NCBI RefSeq assembly: GCF_000211815.1
Contig: NZ_GL890971.1
Location: 141,088 to 205,087 of the forward strand
Source of the DNA: Moorena producens 3L
GTDB lineage: Bacteria > Cyanobacteriota > Cyanobacteriia > Cyanobacteriales > Coleofasciculaceae
Reading direction: 5' to 3'
Length of the DNA: 64,000 bases
The position numbers and the translations under genes are program-made. Under the pieces are notes generated by a model that was not told where the DNA came from, made no database searches, and worked only from the letters and a program-made list of their open reading frames with translations. Position 1 is the stretch's first letter. The number at the start of each line of letters is the position of its first letter. Of this stretch, positions 63,069 through 64,000 are shown piece by piece.

Positions 63069-64000
63069 CTAAAATTCCCGTTCCGCCAACTCCATCCAAC
63101 GCTCAGTTGCTGTATCAATTTCCTGAGTCAAGGCTTCCAAGGTCTGATAAAGTGCCTGGACCTCACTGGTATTTTTGGGAGGAGATTGATAAAGGGTTTT
63201 CTCCAACTCAGCTTTCTGAGCTTCCAGTTGGGGAATCTGACTTTCGAGTTGATCAAATTCCCGCCTTTCCCAATTAGACAGCCGACGGGGTTTGTTATTA
63301 CTCGATGATTTTTTAGTGGACGGCTCGACCTTAGAGGATTCAGCCTTTTTCCCTTGAGTCTGAGCCATCTGTTGGGCTAGTTTTGCTTCTTCTTCTCGCT
63401 TATAATCGATATAAAGGGAATAATTACCAGGATACTGGCGTACCTTACCCTCAGATTCAAAGGCAAAGATTTTATCTACGCTGCGGTCTAGGAAATAGCG
63501 GTCGTGGGAGACAATAATCACACAACCATTAAACCCCTCTAGATACTCCTCCAGTACAGCTAGAGTTTGTACATCTAAATCATTAGTGGGCTCGTCAAGA
63601 ATAAGTACATTGGGAGAACTCATCAGTACTTGCAACAGAAACAAGCGACGTTTCTCTCCACCGGAAAGCTTATGAATTGGTGCATACTGTTGGGTGGGAG
63701 GAAATAAGAAACGCTCCAGCATCTGTGAGGCACTGATCAATGTGCCATCAGCGGTTGTCACATACTCTGCTACGTCTTTAAGGTAATCAATTACCCGTTG
63801 ATTTTGATTAAGAGCTTCGAGCAAATCTTCTGAATGCTGGTCAAAGTAACCGATATAAATGGTGGAACCAATTTCTATTTTACCAGCATCGGGCTGAATG
63901 CGTCCAGTAATAATATCCATTAGGGTAGATTTCCCTACGCCATTCCCACCAATAATGCCAACTCGGTCATCGGGACTAAATTCGTAGGTAAAATCTTTGA
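63069..64000 (-). CDS. ABC-F family ATPase, partial (runs off right edge)
   Basis: The C-terminal about 310 residues of a second ABC-F protein. The second ABC domain has a P-loop at the window edge (NGVGKST), signature KLSGGEKRRLFLLQ, Walker B VLILDEPTNDLDVQTL, the His loop VSHDRYFLD and a charged, coiled C-terminal extension (RREFDQLESQIPQLEAQKAELEKTL), typical of Uup. The gene continues beyond 64000, so the start is not seen. Same strand as the first ABC-F gene but not adjacent to it. Confidence 0.9.
   Translation of the reverse strand, partial: KDFTYEFSPDDRVGIIGGNGVGKSTLMDIITGRIQPDAGKIEIGSTIYIGYFDQHSEDLLEALNQNQRVIDYLKDVAEYVTTADGTLISASQMLERFLFPPTQQYAPIHKLSGGEKRRLFLLQVLMSSPNVLILDEPTNDLDVQTLAVLEEYLEGFNGCVIIVSHDRYFLDRSVDKIFAFESEGKVRQYPGNYSLYIDYKREEEAKLAQQMAQTQGKKAESSKVEPSTKKSSSNNKPRRLSNWERREFDQLESQIPQLEAQKAELEKTLYQSPPKNTSEVQALYQTLEALTQEIDTATERWMELAEREF

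Overview
The window is chromosomal DNA of a filamentous, secondary-metabolite-rich cyanobacterium. The evidence is an NDH-1 ndhF1/ndhD1 pair next to an RbcR-type LysR gene, a KaiB-domain protein, a PilT-type ATPase, frequent HIP1-like GCGATCGC octamers, many heptanucleotide tandem repeats and several Uma2-family genes. The overall style resembles marine Moorena/Lyngbya-type genomes, but the genus is an inference.

Region 1 (1-2.2 kb) is insertion debris. An iscB-type gene is split by an IS5-family element, and its 3' end abuts a truncated YqhD-type alcohol dehydrogenase.

Region 2 (2.9-29.3 kb) is the most interesting part. nadA and nadB start it and nadC ends it, with a plant-type nicotinamidase inside. 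Between these lie a sarcosine/dimethylglycine-type N-methyltransferase overlapping nadB, a NADAR protein, a second methyltransferase fused to a beta-rich domain, a fumarate-reductase-like flavoprotein, a MetH C-terminal half (B12 plus reactivation domains only), one large NRPS-PKS (A-PCP-KS-AT-KR-ACP-TE), a sulfotransferase, a GH43-like beta-propeller protein and an SDR. The A domain lacks the amino-group-binding Asp. I propose a biosynthetic cluster that makes its own pyridine-carboxylate precursor (quinolinate/nicotinate) and loads it on the NRPS-PKS. This is inference. The region also holds decayed xisH/xisI genes and a TnpB element interrupted by a palindromic insert and then by an IS4-type element with a clear 9-bp target duplication.

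Region 3 (29.7-41.8 kb) is mostly conserved core: two paralogous periplasmic-binding-like proteins, a membrane Ser/Thr kinase, rbcR, an NnrU-family protein, a thioredoxin-like protein, ndhF1 and ndhD1.

Region 4 (42-56 kb) is accessory DNA: four Uma2-family genes (one frameshifted), a Tat-exported agmatine-deiminase-like protein, a TerB-like protein, a candidate XYP-type cyclodipeptide synthase, the remnant 3' end of a fatty-acyl-AMP ligase, a NACHT/HEAT-type gene split by a precise 26-bp repeat insertion, and an HTH gene stopped by a similar short repeat.

Region 5 (56.5-64 kb) holds pilT, a KaiB-domain protein, an ABC-F ATPase, a TnpB relative without its zinc finger, and a second ABC-F ATPase running off the window.
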